Below are positions 5,802-6,537 of a stretch of 6,537 bases of DNA, piece after piece. Source of the stretch: JBCDIQ01 sp039024295. Its GTDB lineage: Bacteria > Bacteroidota > Bacteroidia > J057. Under the pieces are notes generated by a model that worked only from the letters and a program-made list of their open reading frames with translations, was not told the DNA's origin and did no database searches. The stretch spans positions 1 through 6,537 of the forward strand of contig JBCDIQ010000336.1 in assembly GCA_039024295.1 (NCBI GenBank), in the 5' to 3' direction. Both the position numbers and the translations under genes were made by a program. How positions within the stretch are numbered: the stretch's first letter is position 1; every line of letters starts with the position of its first letter.

Positions 5802-6537
5802 TTACCAGAGTTTATGCATCCGTTGCATAGACCCCCCAACGTGCTTAGTAAGTTGGGTGTAATTGAACCCCCCTTCTCGTCTTAAAACATATGATACTTC
5901 TGGTATGTCATTATCGGGTTGAGCGAAGGTTCCCGCTACAGTAAAATCAACTCCATTTGTAGTATGATTAAAGCTAGCATACTGATATTCATCAAAAGTG
6001 GTAAAAGGAGTAACTTCCCCTGTTATGACATTCAATGTTACTGAATTAAAATCATCGGCAGAGAAACCATCAAAACGAGTATCCCAGGTATCACCCAACT
6101 TCCAGACTGAACTATCGGCGAAGCTGTAAGGAACGAGATTGCCAGAAGCTATTTCAATAGGTCTGGCCCAATTTGTTGGCAAAGCACTAAGTACATCGAA
6201 GCTAAAATTGGGATCAATATTTCCATTTTGGTCTATTCGCAAGATATTAGCTTTAGTAGATATTACAGAAGTATCGATATCCATGTATAGACCAATAGCT
6301 GCAGCACCATAACTTGGGACAGCATACACAAAACCGTCTCCATTAGGAATCAACGTTTCAGCCGAAACAAGTCTGTTGTCTTGCTTGTATTCCATTGTTT
6401 TTGACTGGGTATCGAAGACACCAAGTATAAATCCATCAGCCACACCATACTCACAGCATCCTGTTGGAAAATAACTTACACCGTATAATATTTTCTTAGT
6501 TTCGGGGATAAAAAAAGGATCATTTGTAAGATTAAAA
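5802..6537 (-). CDS. Secreted beta-propeller-like protein, possibly DUF4374/XusB-like, 5' end cut off
   Basis: The C-terminal 244 residues of a protein whose start lies off the right edge. A GTG at 6441-6443 could be called as start, but the frame stays open upstream, reading FNLTNDPFFIPETKK then ILYGVSYFPTGCCEYGVADG to the border, so that GTG is internal. The visible part is rich in short strands with repeated units of the type ILRIDQNGNIDP, VTLNVITGEVTPF and FILGVFDTQSKTM, as in a propeller, with no membrane helix. It ends GGFNYTQLTKHVGGSMQRMH then KLW. Size, fold and position just ahead of a PepSY gene suggest a DUF4374/XusB-type surface lipoprotein that captures siderophores. That assignment rests mainly on context: I recognise no decisive motif, and the signal peptide and lipobox are not in view. 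GC is lower than in the PepSY gene. A terminator follows. Confidence 0.62.
   Translation of the reverse strand, partial: FNLTNDPFFIPETKKILYGVSYFPTGCCEYGVADGFILGVFDTQSKTMEYKQDNRLVSAETLIPNGDGFVYAVPSYGAAAIGLYMDIDTSVISTKANILRIDQNGNIDPNFSFDVLSALPTNWARPIEIASGNLVPYSFADSSVWKLGDTWDTRFDGFSADDFNSVTLNVITGEVTPFTTFDEYQYASFNHTTNGVDFTVAGTFAQPDNDIPEVSYVLRREGGFNYTQLTKHVGGSMQRMHKLW

Noticed and set aside
1..6537. tRNA, rRNA, integrase or transposase genes.
   Set aside because: Nothing resembling these was seen on either strand, though short or unusual RNA genes cannot be excluded by eye.

Overview
The window looks like a Bacteroidota chromosome, probably a free-living Cytophagales-type or related lineage. The evidence is a DUF5723-type outer-membrane barrel protein with the usual N-terminal NPA motif, a DUF4374/XusB-like propeller gene beside a PepSY transmembrane protein, two COG1373-type (AAA ATPase + DUF4143) genes, and no clear Shine-Dalgarno sites.

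Layout, left to right. (1) The 3' part of a plus-strand outer-membrane barrel gene enters from the left edge and ends at 1214. (2) 1215-1742 holds no intact gene but carries two decayed minus-strand 3' ends of PepSY-type genes. One is at about 1316-1387, with an in-frame TGA. The other is at about 1569-1735, with a one-base frameshift, and stops at the end of the next gene. (3) A minus-strand ATPase/DUF4143 gene (1743-2975) is preceded by a perfect 18-bp inverted repeat. (4) 3038-3203 is unexplained and has no convincing gene. (5) A second, plus-strand ATPase/DUF4143 gene ends at 4473. Its natural N-terminus (ATG 3272) lies in a different frame from its body; the two frames join at an A AAA AAG heptamer (3328-3334). 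Its leader carries an inverted repeat and a tandem repeat. (6) An intact PepSY membrane protein (minus, 4433-5686) overlaps that ATPase tail-to-tail by 41 bp. (7) A compact terminator with a competing hairpin lies at 5738-5779. (8) The 3' part of a secreted propeller-like gene (minus, from 5802 off the right edge) is followed by that terminator.

Working together: the propeller-like gene and the PepSY gene run in the same direction, in the order of the B and C genes of xenosiderophore-uptake loci such as XusABC. I infer an iron/siderophore module whose TonB-dependent receptor would lie beyond the right edge. The two ATPases are not part of that pathway; they sit head-to-head between one intact and two dead PepSY tails, which suggests a locus repeatedly remodelled by duplication, insertion and decay. 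The most notable points are the frame-split ATPase with a dnaX-type slippery heptamer, the structured repeats in front of both ATPases, and the three PepSY 3' ends in one orientation.
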